Shown here: positions 50,676 to 62,683 of the stretch, one piece after another
Numbering within the stretch: the first letter of the stretch is position 1
Layout of the letters: the number at the start of each line of letters is the position of its first letter
NCBI GenBank assembly: GCA_014904845.1
Contig: MU119225.1
Span: 233,335-297,334 of the forward strand
Origin: Acephala macrosclerotiorum
Taxonomy: Eukaryota > Ascomycota > Leotiomycetes > Helotiales > Mollisiaceae
Direction: 5' to 3'
DNA length: 64,000 nt
Notes under the pieces: model-generated
What the model was told of the DNA's origin: nothing
Databases searched by the model: none
The model's input: only the letters and a program-made list of their open reading frames with translations
Position numbers and translations under genes: made by a program

Positions 50676-52684
50676 CTACTTCGCAAGGCCTTCTTCAACA
50701 GCCTTGATCTGTAGAGCTAGGAATCTAGAGTAGATGCGACAAAGAGCGAGACTGCCTCCCATGAACCAAAATCCTGGGTGCCCGCTTGGTCTCCACATCT
50801 ACAAAAACGGTCAGCTTGCTCAGAGTCGAAACAGTTCTCAGTAAACTTACAGCATTTACCTCTCCTTCCTCATCCAGATCCCACACATCCTTACAGCGGT
50901 CTACAACAGCATCTCCCATCACCTTCCGGCAAGTTGTCCTCATGTCGTCGTAACCCGTAGCGAGCACCACTATATCAGCTTCCATCTTCGTACCATCCGC
51001 CAATACAATTCCGTCTTGCTCGAAGTGAGAAATACCACCAGGGCTCTGTTTGACCGCAATCTTCCCATCAATGATCAACTGACTAGCGCCAACATCTATG
51101 TAGTACCCGCCTCCACGGGTAATATACTCGCGATAGATGCCGCTCCCGTCATCACCAAAGTCAATCTTGAATCCAGCCCTAGTCAGACCCTCAACATTCG
51201 CCTTCTCAACCTCGGTGATCTTCTTGGTGAGATCGACATTGAGAGCAAATTGAATAGGAATTGGCAGAGATTGACCAGCAATATCCGCATCTTCAGTTGG
51301 TGGTCTACCCTCGTCATACATGCCCTCGTGAAGCATGAAAAGGCCTTTCGCAGCTGAGATAACGTAAGTGCCGCGCCTCTGGAGCATAGTGACTGAAGCG
51401 CCGTTCTCACAGTAGTTCTGGGAAATATCATGACCTGAGTTGCCTGTACCGACAACGACTACTTTCTTGCCCTTGGCGTCGCCGGCCTCGGCAGCGTCTT
51501 TGTGGAAGCTGGCATGGTATGCTTGACCCTTGAAGTTCTCTTGGCCAGGGAAGGATGGGATGAGAGCCTCGCCTGCGTGGCCGGTGCAGAGGACGATGTG
51601 GTGAGGGTGAAGGGTACGAGTGCTGCTATCTCCTCGGAGGACCTCGACTGTCCAAGTGCGGGTGATGTCGTCGTATGTTGTAGAGGAGACTGTGCTTGAC
51701 ATCCAGACGTTGAGCTCCATCATGCTTGCGTATGACTCGAACCAATCACCCAGCTTGTCCTTTGGTGTGAACAGTGGCCAGTTGGATGGGAATGGCATAT
51801 ATGCCATGTGTGTGTATTGGACTGGGTCGTGTGTGACCAAAGTCTAGGGCCATGGTCAGATTGCTTGAACTACGGCCATTTTAAGGGTGTCTTACTCTGT
51901 ATCTGTTGCGCTAGTTGTCTCTAACACGCTTGTTCTTGTCAATGATCAGGGAATTTGTGCCCATTGCCTGGAGTCTTGCCCCCAAATTGAGTCCCGATTG
52001 ACCTATACGATGTTAGTACCCGACTTATTTCAGCAGCCAGATGAGTGACTTACCAGCGCCAATAATGAGCACAGTAGGTTCCTCGTCCAGAAACTCAATC
52101 TGCCTCTGTCTCCTCTCAGCCCAGTTCCCTTTAGCAATACCTCCAGGCAGCTTCTCCACACCGCCACGAGGCCTTCGGTATCCTTCTCCCTCCTCAAAAC
52201 CCTTCAATCCCTTCAAAGCAGTATAAATCATATGTCCCTTCCAAACGCCATCTGGTCCCTGCACAAGACGTAGCATTCCAGATCCATTGCCAACATTTGT
52301 CTCGAAATCAAACATGGACTCCACCCACTCCAAACCGTCAGTCGGAGACTCTGCATGAGGCGCAAATTTCCCAGTTTCGCGAATTTTGAGGTTGGAGAGG
52401 TTGTTGGACGTCCAGTTCTCGCTGAGATACGCAGCGACTTTGTCCAAGCCGTGGATGGTACGTATGTCCCAGGAGAAGGCGAGCATATCGCGCCACCAGG
52501 AATCGTGATGAAGAACAGTGGAGAGTTTTGAGGCATCTTTGCTTTCCAGCACGGATTCGAGCTTGATGATCCATTGCTGGGCGATTTCGAAGAGTGTGGA
52601 TGGGGATTGCTTTTGCTGGGCGAGCTCCAGGGCAGGGGCCGCTGGGAAACGAGGGAGCTTGATTGTGTGGCGTTCGGCAAACAT
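50676..52684 (-). pseudogene. flavin-containing monooxygenase with one nonsense codon
   Basis: Exons in reverse order are 52054-52684, 51896-52002, 50851-51843 and 50676-50798, 617 codons, all phases closed. An NTF2-like N-terminal region (about 1-190) precedes the FMO core: FAD site IIGAGQSGLNLGARL, FMO identity motif FKGQAYHASFH, NADPH site VGTGNSGHD, LATGYD, and the C-terminal MWRPSGHPGFWF. Codon 241 (51911-51913) is TAG exactly where the family has Trp (DN*RNRY). It is a TGG>TAG change, CpA>TpA on the opposite strand. Everything else is intact, so the lesion is recent or a sequence error. Truncation after 240 aa would remove most of the catalytic core. Intact relatives oxygenate N, S or carbonyl substrates. 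Confidence 0.8.
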
Positions 52685-53377
52685 TTTGGAAAAGGGATTG
52701 AGAGTATTTTGAAAAAGAAAGACAAGAATGCGAGCTTGATTACGATCTGGCAAGTACAGCAGCCTGTCTTATAAGTATGTTCTATCTCACAAGGGGTAGT
52801 TACCTTGCGATCTACCCTACGATAGAAAGTTGGGGTGATATGCATGTGATGCACGTGAGGGGCAACTAAGCGGGTTTGATATGGGCCCGTCCAGCGATTG
52901 CAGATCATCGGCGTACCTACCGTGGGTGAGGCCTTCAGAGAACACGCCATGGAGAAATGTCATATCCGTAGAATGCTTCAAAACTATAAAGCGTTTGTAG
53001 CTCAACCTCGACTGCCCCACAAGGAGTTTCACACGCTTCTTAAGAGAATGCCCAATGCTAATACGGGCTAGCGTGATATTTTCATATGTTCCTACCTAGT
53101 TTCAAAACCCTTTTCATTTACAATCATCACATGTCCATGGCCACTACCTTTTCGGATCGTGTGCTTTGCATGTCCAAAAATCCATATCCTCTTGTCAGCC
53201 TTCAATCTAACCCCTGCTTCTTGTAACCCTAGCTGCGCTCGGCGCGCAAGCCCCGAAATTCCGAATCGGTTGGCTGATTGTGGGGGCCTAAAACGCTGTC
53301 ATAAAGCTTTCAGCTTTCCCCCATTTCTTTCTCGCAATGCATCGCAACACCCTTCTTCCCTCTCCCCATCCTCAAAA
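52685..53377. promoter_or_regulatory. divergent promoter region, FMO and HET genes
   Basis: 693 bases between outward-facing starts. Open frame continues upstream of the HET ATG without another ATG. No specific site recognised. Confidence 0.35.
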
Positions 53378-55447
53378 ATGGCCCCTTATAAATACAAGTC
53401 GTTGAAATCCAAATCCTCCATCCGTCTCCTCACTAACCTTTCCACCACGGACGGTCATATAAAATGCAATCTCGAGGATGTGGACCTCGACACAAACCCC
53501 CAATACGATTGCTTATCTTACACATGGGGCGACCCCCTCTACCAGAAGTATCTCCCCCAAAAAATATCTTACGACTTCCCGCAAACATCCGCAAAAATCA
53601 AAATCGACGGCGATGATCAAGTGATCGGTAGGAATCTTTATGATGCCTTGATAGAGTTTGGAAAAAGTCCAGGCGGCGAAGGAGATCTTCAAAGAGAGGA
53701 TAGGATTTGGATTGATGCGGTGTGTATCAATCAGGCGGATGAGGTTACAGGCGAGAAGAACAACCAGATCATGATGATGAGTCGGATTTACGACCAAGCT
53801 CAGAGCGTAGTCGTTTGGCTTGGTCCAGAAATGCCAGATGATCCCGGAGTAGAAATCACCAAAACCGTACTGCAACGACTCGCTAAAATCCCACACTCGA
53901 AACTCGAAACAATGGTTTTATCAGATCTCGACAATACTGACACCTATGACATCCTCGGGGTCGGTCCCGTAAGCTCAAGGGAATGGGTCTGTTTCGGTTC
54001 GTTCATTCTTCGGTCATGGTTCGCTCGAATGTGGGTTGTACAAGAAACTTTCTTCGCAAAGAAATTCATTGTATTCTGTGGTTCGAACGTCCTTGACTGG
54101 GAAGAAATTACCAGCGCTTCTCGTGTCCTTAAGGAAACTCATCTGGGAAAATTACTCAACGAGAGAATGGCAGACACGATGATAGAGAAGGAGCCAAGTA
54201 CACATACGACATATATTGGTAATCCCATCTCCAACCAATTCATCTTCATCGACATCAAGAAGACGGCGTCGTTGCGTCTCGAGCGGCTGCTAGCGTACAG
54301 TCGATATTTCGGTGTTACGATGGCCGAAGATCGTGTATTTGCCGTTTTGAATATGTGGAAGCCGGAGGGAAAAAGGAAGCCTGAGGACGTCGAGACTGCG
54401 GAATTCATGATGAAGAATAAGGATCCTGTTGAAGTCTACACGAAAGCGTCAATCGTCGCGATTCGCGAGACGAAAGATCTCAATTTGCTCTCGCTCGTGG
54501 AAGATAAGAAATGGAGGAACCCGGAAAAAAATCCGAAACTTGATGGCCTCCCCTCATGGGTTCCTGATTTCAGCGCTACTCCTGTATGGACGCCTTTAGC
54601 AGGCGTTCCGCGCGCACCGGAGGGAGAGAAGCGTTGGCATGCTGCTGGAGAATTGGAATTCGAACCTCCTGAGGAGTCGTATTCCCCTCGCCTGAAACTG
54701 AAAGGATTTCGCGTGGATGAGATTATTGAGTTTGCGGCTACCGACTTGGAGCTAATTGACAAGCATCAAATGTTCACCCTATTGGACATATTATCTCAAT
54801 ATCTGAAAAATGCGAAGCCATCCGGTACTTCGACAACGGATAGATTCGAAGCATTTTGGAGAACTCTGATCAAAGACACATTTCTTGGAAAACCGGCTGG
54901 GAAGGAGGACCCTAAAGCGAGGAAAGCATTCTATTTGATCATAACATACTTTGTATGGTCACTAGACGGGGAGCTCGAAGAGCTACGACACGCACTCCAG
55001 AACCCACTCAACACGACCAAAGAAGAAGACACAAAATTCCCCGAGCTTTCAAAGATACATTCTAAAACTAAAGCTCTGGTGGATGAATTGTCTGCGTTGG
55101 ATAATTCTGTCATTCTGAGCTGGGAAAATATGCAACAGATCATCAAGCTTGGAAATGAGCTTGGTTATGTACCTGAAGATGTGGATGCTGATCTTGAAAA
55201 TATTATGGCGAGTTTTAACGCTGCTTATCAATGCCGAAGAATGTTTCGGACGAGAAACAACTATCTGGGAATCACTGCAGAGTCGATGAAAAAGGGAGAT
55301 GAGGTGTGGGTTTTTGCTGGCGCGATTGTTCCTATGATAGTGAGACCTGAGAAGGAGAAGTGGCGGTTTGTGGGAGAGGCGTATGTGCATGGTATTATGA
55401 ATGGGGAAGCTGTGGGGAAAGCGCCAACTAGTATAGTCTTGGAGTGA
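53378..55447 (+). CDS. HET-domain protein
   Basis: A single exon of 689 aa. The HET domain occupies about residues 43-250 with its standard blocks: YDCLSYTWGDP, RIWIDAVCINQ, RIYDQAQSVVVWLGP and SWFARMWVVQE. A later block, LPSWVPDFS, is also usual. The remainder is helical and has no recognised domain. HET proteins act in heterokaryon incompatibility and related cell-death responses, normally cytosolic; which allele or partner this one responds to cannot be told. The ATG at 53378 starts just before the domain; the frame is open further upstream but only non-ATG codons are found. Intact, with no RIP-type lesion. Confidence 0.92.
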   Translation: MAPYKYKSLKSKSSIRLLTNLSTTDGHIKCNLEDVDLDTNPQYDCLSYTWGDPLYQKYLPQKISYDFPQTSAKIKIDGDDQVIGRNLYDALIEFGKSPGGEGDLQREDRIWIDAVCINQADEVTGEKNNQIMMMSRIYDQAQSVVVWLGPEMPDDPGVEITKTVLQRLAKIPHSKLETMVLSDLDNTDTYDILGVGPVSSREWVCFGSFILRSWFARMWVVQETFFAKKFIVFCGSNVLDWEEITSASRVLKETHLGKLLNERMADTMIEKEPSTHTTYIGNPISNQFIFIDIKKTASLRLERLLAYSRYFGVTMAEDRVFAVLNMWKPEGKRKPEDVETAEFMMKNKDPVEVYTKASIVAIRETKDLNLLSLVEDKKWRNPEKNPKLDGLPSWVPDFSATPVWTPLAGVPRAPEGEKRWHAAGELEFEPPEESYSPRLKLKGFRVDEIIEFAATDLELIDKHQMFTLLDILSQYLKNAKPSGTSTTDRFEAFWRTLIKDTFLGKPAGKEDPKARKAFYLIITYFVWSLDGELEELRHALQNPLNTTKEEDTKFPELSKIHSKTKALVDELSALDNSVILSWENMQQIIKLGNELGYVPEDVDADLENIMASFNAAYQCRRMFRTRNNYLGITAESMKKGDEVWVFAGAIVPMIVRPEKEKWRFVGEAYVHGIMNGEAVGKAPTSIVLE

Positions 55448-55540
55448 AAATGGGCTTGTGGTCTTTGGTACGATAGAAAAAGGTTTCAATGGGATGGAGC
55501 GTTCTATATTATTTGCAAAGAAGTGAAGTAAGCACCGTAT

Positions 55541-58422
55541 CTAATTTACAGATTTTTTCTGGAACGTCAATCCAGCTCTACATGAAAGATCACAAACTCC
55601 CGACCCCTTGGGACTAGTATTAGTCAACGTGTGCTCACTATTCGAATTCTTCACCGCACACGGGGCTCCTTTCAAGCTACATATTTGCAAGTGGAGCTGA
55701 CATGATTGGGCCCCCGTGCATCCCGAATTACCATTCTGATCATTCGTACAGGTCTTCAGACATCGTTTGCTTGGTGCTCCTTCAGGGTTTCCCAAAGAAT
55801 CGCACAGCTGTATTAACGCGCACTGGTGATTTGCTTTCTTAGCGTTGAGGCAGTCGGCAGTGCTGTCGCATGGTATAGGTAAGGCGGCCTTGACGGGAAT
55901 TCCATCATCGATCGAGCTGGAGTCGTGCGTTAAGTATGGTATTTTGGATGTGTCTAGGTGGCCTAGAATGTCATTTGCGGTTATTGTACCCGCATCTGAT
56001 GAAGGCGATGGACCGTTGACGTTGATTTTCGCTCCTGGTTGTGAGGCGAATCCCGTTGAACCGTTCACGCATAGGTTGGGGTTTGTCCAGATGGCATCAG
56101 CTGCATATTGCCAGAGCGCAGAGTAATTGTAGAATGTTCTAGGTGTATAAAATATACGGCAGTCTGCGGCTTCATAGGCGAATTGTAGGGGTGTGGTCTC
56201 ATTTGGTCGGACTTGATCGCGGAGATTGATGCTCGCGAATGTTACTTGAACGTTGAGCTCTGTGGTGCGGTTGGGGAGGAAGTAAGGGTTGGCGGAGGAG
56301 TCGTCATATTCGATGATTTCTTGGGCAAACTCGATGTTTGAGTCTAATTCGTCGGTGGTGTATATGCGTGCGCCGCGACTACCACTTGCTCCTTGCATTG
56401 GCCCTGGTACGGGGCGGCCACCAGCAACAACAACGCGGACACCGGCTTCGTGGTGCATCATTTCGACAAAGAGGGTGCAGGATGAGTCACATATTGCGTC
56501 GGTGAGCTGATATGGCGGTTAATAGGTGACTGAATGTGGCATGTGGGGCAAGGCTTACTATAATGATGTCCTCAGCCGCATAAGCTGGAGCTGGAGCTGA
56601 AGCTGAAGCTGAATTTGACCCATACCCAAAGACAGTGAAGTTATTGTTATCGTCAGCGACTGCCTGGGAGTCGAAGAGGGTGTTCGTAAGATCATATCGT
56701 TGCGTTGTGGTAAAGTTATCCCCATCGAAAGAATGTGGACCGAATTCCTCCGCCCAAGATGTGAACAATTGGTTTGTATCGGCGTTAATCTTCGTTATTG
56801 CTACCCACTCATTTGTTATTAAATCCTCGTACGTCGAACTAGTACTATTAAACGTTTCAAAGTAGGATGTTATGGCTGTCCCCATCGCATCTGCCGCTGG
56901 ATGGGCTCGGAGGCGAGAACCTTGGAAGGGGTTGATGTTTGGAAAGAACCGCTTGAACGTGTCAATTGCCAAAAGAGCTTCTCCGCCTTGGTTGGATTGA
57001 ACATCAATGACGACCTTCTTCATGCCCGCTTGCTGGCTTTTCGTGATGAAATTCAAGATTGCAGCACCAAAAGTGTCGGCTTCTTCCTCTTGGAGTGCGA
57101 AAGCGGGGATGCTGAGGACGGCAACATTCGTGCTGTTGAGGAAGTAACCTGACACAAATCCTCCTCCCAACCCCAAATTCTCTTCAGAAACATCTGCACA
57201 GTCTGGATAAGCAAGGTTGGACCAGCTTTCACATGTTGGTACGGATGAAGTGGCCGTTGTTGGTGCTGCAGATGCCGATGAAGGGGGTGAGGTCGACGTG
57301 GCAGCTGCTGCAGAGTATGCCTGATCTTCTATGGCCGTTTCGTTAATGCTATTGTTATCGATCAAGTCTTCGTCGTAAGAAGCAGGTAGAAGCCCGAGAA
57401 CGAAGTAATTGTAGAAATCGCCTCCTGTCTGCAATGGTCCCGTGTTACCTGGATCAAAATATGTCGCCAGGAAATAATCGGATAGTGTGGTGCCATTTTC
57501 AAGCTTAAACGTAATTGTGTCGCCAGGATAGAAAGTTGCAAAGTCAAAAGTGTTGCTGTAGCCTTGGATATCCTGAGCCGCACTTCGCATTAATTGATTC
57601 CAGTCCCCATGGGGTTCGAGCATGCCAATAGAGTTCTTCCCAGCGAAGGTCGTAAGATAGGTAACAGCATCTACGCCGTTGATTGTGGAGATGGGAGATG
57701 GTTGGTAAGCGGTGGAGAAATTGCTGTCAGCAAGATCCTTCACTAAGTACACTTGAGGGAGTTGAACTCCATCCAGAGACAGTGAGACGACATCTTGTGG
57801 ACTTGAGAACATGAAGGCAGAGAGAATGCCTGCACTCAACAGGACATGACCATCGTGTGCGGCGTAGAGTAGAGTCTGAAGTGCGGCCTCAAATTCATAC
57901 TGGTTCGGGAAGATAGCATCTTCAATACCTTGCTTCAGAGTTGCTAAACCTCCTAGCAAATCAACCCCAGGCTGTTGATAACTATGGGGTGGGTTTTTCA
58001 GATATGTCTGACCAACAAATTAGTTCCATGTTTCTTCCGGTGACCTGAGAAGAGAAAAATCCTTCAACAGTGAGGACTGAGGAAGAGACACAAATAAATA
58101 GGTTCATACCAAAGTGCTTTGGAATTTGAGGGTATCGTTATAGTAATCCAGAAATCCCAACGCGACAGCAGAATTAAACGGCACGCTTGTGAGACATGCA
58201 TAGGCCAAACTGGCATTAACAGTGTCGGTGTCTATCCCGTTTGATGATTAGAAAGTGTGCAAAAAGGTTAATATTGAGAGAATTAGGTGGTTTCTCACCT
58301 CCATTTACAATATCCCCGCAAGCTGTGGATTGTGAAGCCTGTGCGCTGGATGTTGGTGAGGCCGGAAGTGCAAAACAGAGCGACGTGCTGGAAATTAGGA
58401 GAGCGAGCTTCAACCACAACAT
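55541..58422 (-). CDS. secreted S41-like peptidase
   Basis: Four exons in reverse order, 58299-58422, 58110-58231, 56559-58007 and 55541-56506, give 886 aa, phases closed. A signal peptide covers residues 1 to about 19 (LALLISSTSLCFALP). The peptidase core shows VVIDVQSNQGG and, across the last intron, LTDAICDSSCTLFVEMM, which corresponds to the S41/CPAF-like catalytic segment. Multiple N-glycosylation sequons and a Ser/Ala/Thr-rich insert fit secretion. The C-terminal 120 residues are Cys-rich (CDSTADCLN, CALIQLCD, CLKTCTNDQNG). Fungal S41 peptidases are usually uncharacterised; some process RiPP precursors. Catalytic assignment is by motif only. No lesion seen; the tail converges on the HET gene with 93 bp between. 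Confidence 0.82.
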
Positions 58423-59438
58423 GATGGCACAACTTTTTAACGATAGAAATCAAATAGTAAACGACAGTTTGTCTTCTCGAAGAAAGAGTGAAGGGATGAA
58501 GGAGAGAAAGAACGAAAAGAGAAAGACGTGCGCTTTAGAGAGTCGACAAAACGAAGGTCGGGGGCCGAAAAGCGCACTGGCAAGATTGTGAACGCAAGGT
58601 GAGCCGGAAAGGCAGGTCGAAGTAAGGATCTTCCAAATTAACCGTAGCAGGTAGCTCTCAGCCCTATCAACAATAGGCCCCCTGGCCTGTTCCCAGGGGC
58701 ACGAAGAGACGAATAACGGACTTAAGCACTATACGGGCCTACTACCAGAATGCTGTGCCACAGGTACCACACCCTTCTCGTATAGTGTTACTGTCACAAC
58801 GCCAAATGAGAACCCATCATCCGTAAGGTTGACCACTTAGAGCAGAGGCGCTGAGTAATCGGGAGTCAGCTCCAAGCCTAATCGCATCTTAAAGTTGTGG
58901 CCGGGGGGGCCCCTGGAGATTGCTAAACGCATACGGCTTCAGCTCCGCCTTGGAAAAATGCATAAAATTGGAAATATCTGGGCTATGCTTTGATTGACTC
59001 TCCCCCCATTTCAAAGTGATCGCAGTTCGTCCCAAACAACTTTAAAACGTCCCGAGATACGCGACACATGGCGATACGTGACGCAATATAACTTCGAGAA
59101 AGTGCTTTAAGCTTCTCAGAAATATCTTACTAACGCGAGTAAAAGTTTTGCCCACGCAGCTTGTGATCACTTGACAGATTTATTGAGTGCTGACCCGCGT
59201 GGAAATTACCGTAGCATTACTACTGCAGGTGCTTTCAGATGAAATATTGGAGGTGTGGAGCGATTTTCCTCCGAGAGCCCTGGTCTGTCGGCCGTTGTCA
59301 GCATATTTGCATGCATAGCCGTCGGGGCTGAATAAGTAATTTGGGGGCGTCAAACCCTGATGCAAAAACCACGCCACAAACGGGCCACCACCACACCTTT
59401 TCTGATCACGTGGAGAAGTAGGGCTTTGTGCATTTACG
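58423..59438. other. gene-free, nothing recognised
   Basis: About 1 kb upstream of the peptidase. It has normal composition and no coding content. The last 250 bases may include decayed 5' parts of the FunK1 relic but are not readable. Confidence 0.4.
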
Positions 59439-59743
59439 ATAGCTCCCAGGTCAATTGGAGAGCTTTTAGAGGCGCAGCGTGATGCTATCTGGGGTCACAA
59501 ATCACTTCTTGAGGATGGAAAGATTTTTTATCGAGATATTTCCGAAAACAATATCATTATCACAAAAGCTACGACTCAGGGAGCCTCAAAAAGGATGTTG
59601 AATAGTCTGCCGAGTGGAGCGAGTCACCGGATTGGCACTATGCAATTTATGGCAATCGAGGTGCTTTAAGGAAAAGGCTAAATATATCAGCACGATCTAG
59701 AGTCACGGTTCTACGTCCTCATATGGATGTGCATTGTCTCGTA
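59439..59743 (+). pseudogene. fungal-type protein kinase (FunK1) relic
   Basis: Readable blocks in one frame are IAPRSIGELLEAQRDAIWGH, IFYRDISENNIIITK (catalytic-loop RDISxxN), SGASHRIGTMQFMAIEVL and YQHDLESRFYVLIWM. These are the signature of the C-terminal lobe of FunK1 kinases. The DFG-equivalent stretch between ITK and SGASHR is partly deleted. In-frame TAA codons lie at 59667-59669 and 59679-59681. The N-terminal lobe is missing. It is a clear non-functional fragment. Confidence 0.7.
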
Positions 59744-60201
59744 ATTAGGTGGTATTGGTGGAAAATGCACCGAGACATTGTTCAATGTTGAAATGAGGCC
59801 TCACGCTCGATTGAGCCTCGGCTCATACGAAGTAAAAAGGGGAAAGGGGACTTTGCCGATCTTGATCCCACATTCCCCAAACTTGCTTTTGTCCCAAAGG
59901 CGGGGAAGCTGCGCCGCGCCTGTTGCTCCATGGCTGCCATCTCCAGTAGGACCATGCTCTCCCTGACTTGCGTTGACCGGCCTATGTTGTTGTCTTCACA
60001 TAAAATTACTACCTGCACGATCAGTCATGTCCCACTCGACCGAGATGGCGATAATCACAGTGGAGATCAAGAGCCAAGTAAAGTCGTGTAAGTGGCGTGT
60101 TTGAGTTCGTGATAAGGTACTTTGCGATTCCAACGTCCAAGCCACTTTTGACCAATTGAAGTGCCTGAGGAAGTTTAACTCAAGGCTCATATGCTCGCAG
60201 G
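59744..60201. other. gene-free, nothing recognised
   Basis: 458 bases. Presumably contained the start of the Zn2Cys6 gene that follows, but no convincing first exon is seen. Confidence 0.35.
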
Positions 60202-62221
60202 TGCTGTTCCTGCCGGCGACGAAAAGTCAAGTGCGACCGACAACGTCCAAGCTGTGGATTTTGTGTACAGATTGGCACAATTTGCGCGTATGTATCAAGT
60301 GAAAAGAAGAGAGGGCTACGAGCAGGATATATCTCGGCACTGGAAAGTCGGTTAGGCAGGAGCCATCGGCATCACTAGTGAATTAGCAAACGAATTCTAA
60401 GAGTTGCGACACAACAGAGAGGCTCGAAGAGGAGGTAAAGATTCTCAAAGCACAGCAGGCTGGTAAGACCCTCCAATCTTCTCCAGTACTTCGTAAACGG
60501 CTGAGTGGGCTCTAGTAGTAATAGAGAGGCTACCATCAGGCTCGCCACGGACGGATAGAGCATACTCACACTCATCCCCGCAGTGGCAAGGTGGATCTCC
60601 CAAATGGCATGGTGACGAGCCTTTGACAACCACCAAGCCAGATCTATCGTCGTTGTCTCGAGCAACACTCTCTGACCTTTGCGACGCGTGGTTCGAGAAG
60701 TACCACCCCTGGTTTCCAATTCTCCACAAGCTCTCGATTCTTGTAGTCATCCAGAACTCGACGCGCCTAGTGGATTCGTCGTTATCGATTGTCCTCAAAG
60801 CTGTAATAGCGGTCACTTTACCGCATCGGTCTTTGTCAAATCCATTGTCCGCCGTCCAGCGCGAGCAGATCTACACCCATTTTCGCAGCCAGGTCATTAT
60901 GGAGGCAATTGGAAATTTGTCTCTTCAGTCTCTTCAAGCGGTCCTGATCACAACAATCCTCGACTATGGCGCTGGAAAATTATCCGAGTTCTGGAACCTC
61001 GTCGCTCTATGCAAGAAGTAAGCGATTTTCTTATCGAGATCATCCTCCTTCTGGAGACTTACCTGGTCAGGATGGGAACACAACTAGGACTGCGAGATCT
61101 GGTGGCAAATAAGGGCGATAACTTCAACAAGCTGTCAACCATTCCGCCTCGCATGCTGTCAATGCCGACCACGCTGTCAATGCCGACCACGCTGATCGAG
61201 TAAGAAGAAATGATCCGAGCATACTGGATGACGGAAGCACTCGACAGTATCTCGTCCTTGGGAGCTGGTTGGAATCTAAATCTCTCCCGACCAGAGAATG
61301 AAGTGGCCTTCCCATGCGATGAAACAGTATGGGCTTTCCCGGAGAATGCAACAGCGTTCTCTAATTTTGATAACATCGAAATGTCGTCGGCTTTCTCTCT
61401 GTACCTGAACTTGGTGACGCAGCAAGTATATCAGGTTCACGTCTTCTTGCAGCGGTCTTTTGACGTTGCATCGGCTATCGATCGTGAGGAGGCAAGCGCA
61501 GTGCACTTTTGTGGATGACGGTCTCATCAAGTGGAGACACTCTGCTGCGACGACACGGACGCTGAGCCAGCAGTGTTCGGCGTCAGACTCCACCATTGTC
61601 ATGATAACAGTGACTTATGATACGTAAGTCGGTCGGGATTCGATACCATATTAGTTGACTGACGATGCACAGCGCGGTGGTTGACCTGTATCAGAGGCTG
61701 GCACTGCCGCCCGAAGGCTTAGGAAAGGTTCATGGCCCGTGATATCACGCCATTCAAAGATGCATCAGTGCTTGCGACGACATGAGCATGGTCCTCCGAG
61801 CGCGCAGCGATGCTGATCTAGAGAGCATGAGCCCGCACCTGATATTCTGCATCTTCATAACAGCAAGATTCTATATTGGTAACTAAGGCTACAAATCTTA
61901 GGGATCTCTGCTAGAGTGATTGAAGTCCATTCAAAAGTGTTGTCAGTCGAGATCCCGAGAAGTGTTGATCTGTTGGTGTACGCTATGAAGACATGTAGTC
62001 AATGGTGGTACCTTGCTAGTAAGCATTACTGTTGAATCTGAGGAAGTTTAGCCTTTGCTAATGGATATCTAGAGCGATTGGGGAAGGTACTACGACATGC
62101 TATTGCCGAAGAGAAGATTCCAGTTACAATGTCGTCGCTGCCGCATCAGTTTTATGACTTGCAATACTCGTCGCTAGACATTGACGCAGCGCTGCGAGCT
62201 TGGGCTGACTCCGATGTCTGA
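60202..62221 (+). pseudogene. Zn2Cys6 transcription factor, broken
   Basis: The binuclear zinc cluster is at 60202-60285, reading CCSCRRRKVKCDRQRPSC then CGFC and a final C, with a coiled-coil (LEEEVKILKAQQA) after it. The fungal regulatory domain follows: LCDAWFEKYHPWFPILHK, LSLQSLQAVLITTILDYG, an intron 61018-61070, then QLGLRDLVANKGD. Lesions: TAA at 61201-61203, a frame change near 61510, and TGA at 61740-61742 where Trp fits. The C-terminal part is clean again (IQRCISACDDM, LESMSPHLIFCIF, PHQFYDLQYSSLD, stop 62219-62221), with introns preserved. An 18-bp unit is tandemly duplicated at about 61155-61192. No ATG was found for the 5' end. Confidence 0.68.
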
Positions 62222-62683
62222 CGTTTTCATATCTGGCTTTTGATTAGCATTATTCTGCGCAGGATCGAGCATGACGTTCTAGGTCATTCAACGTCGAAGA
62301 GACGGTCCGATGACCGGTTGGTCAGACGGAGTGGTAGCACTCAATACAGCTAGCGGATCAGTCAAAAAAACTATAAAAATGAGCTTGCGGAGCAGCTCCT
62401 AGGTACAGGCCAAGGAGAGGGAACTCGAGAGCTGTTCAAACGATACTTAATCTCTAAAGGAGGGGTATTAGTCACGTGTCCGTGTCTTCAAATTCGAATA
62501 ATTGCAAGCCTGTCTTCTTCTTTAGTGTTTGTTCCGTTATTCTTCCACTTTGATCAACGTAAGTATTACAGATATATATGATAAGAAATTAGAGCTGGGA
62601 AAGTTGTCCGTGGGTTTCCTCTCAAACCATACGGCTCATCCTCTCAGCTTTGTTTATATATTTAAATAGTACAAGTAGCTGGC
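62222..62683. other. intergenic, nothing recognised
   Basis: 462 bases between the transcription-factor relic and the second 5S gene; nothing recognised. Confidence 0.4.

Noticed and set aside
50676..58422. A RiPP-type biosynthetic cluster (S41 peptidase, FMO, oxidoreductase nearby)
   Set aside because: Ustiloxin-like clusters have S41 peptidases and FMOs, but there is no DUF3328/UstY-type protein or repeat-bearing precursor, a HET gene lies between them, and the FMO is broken.
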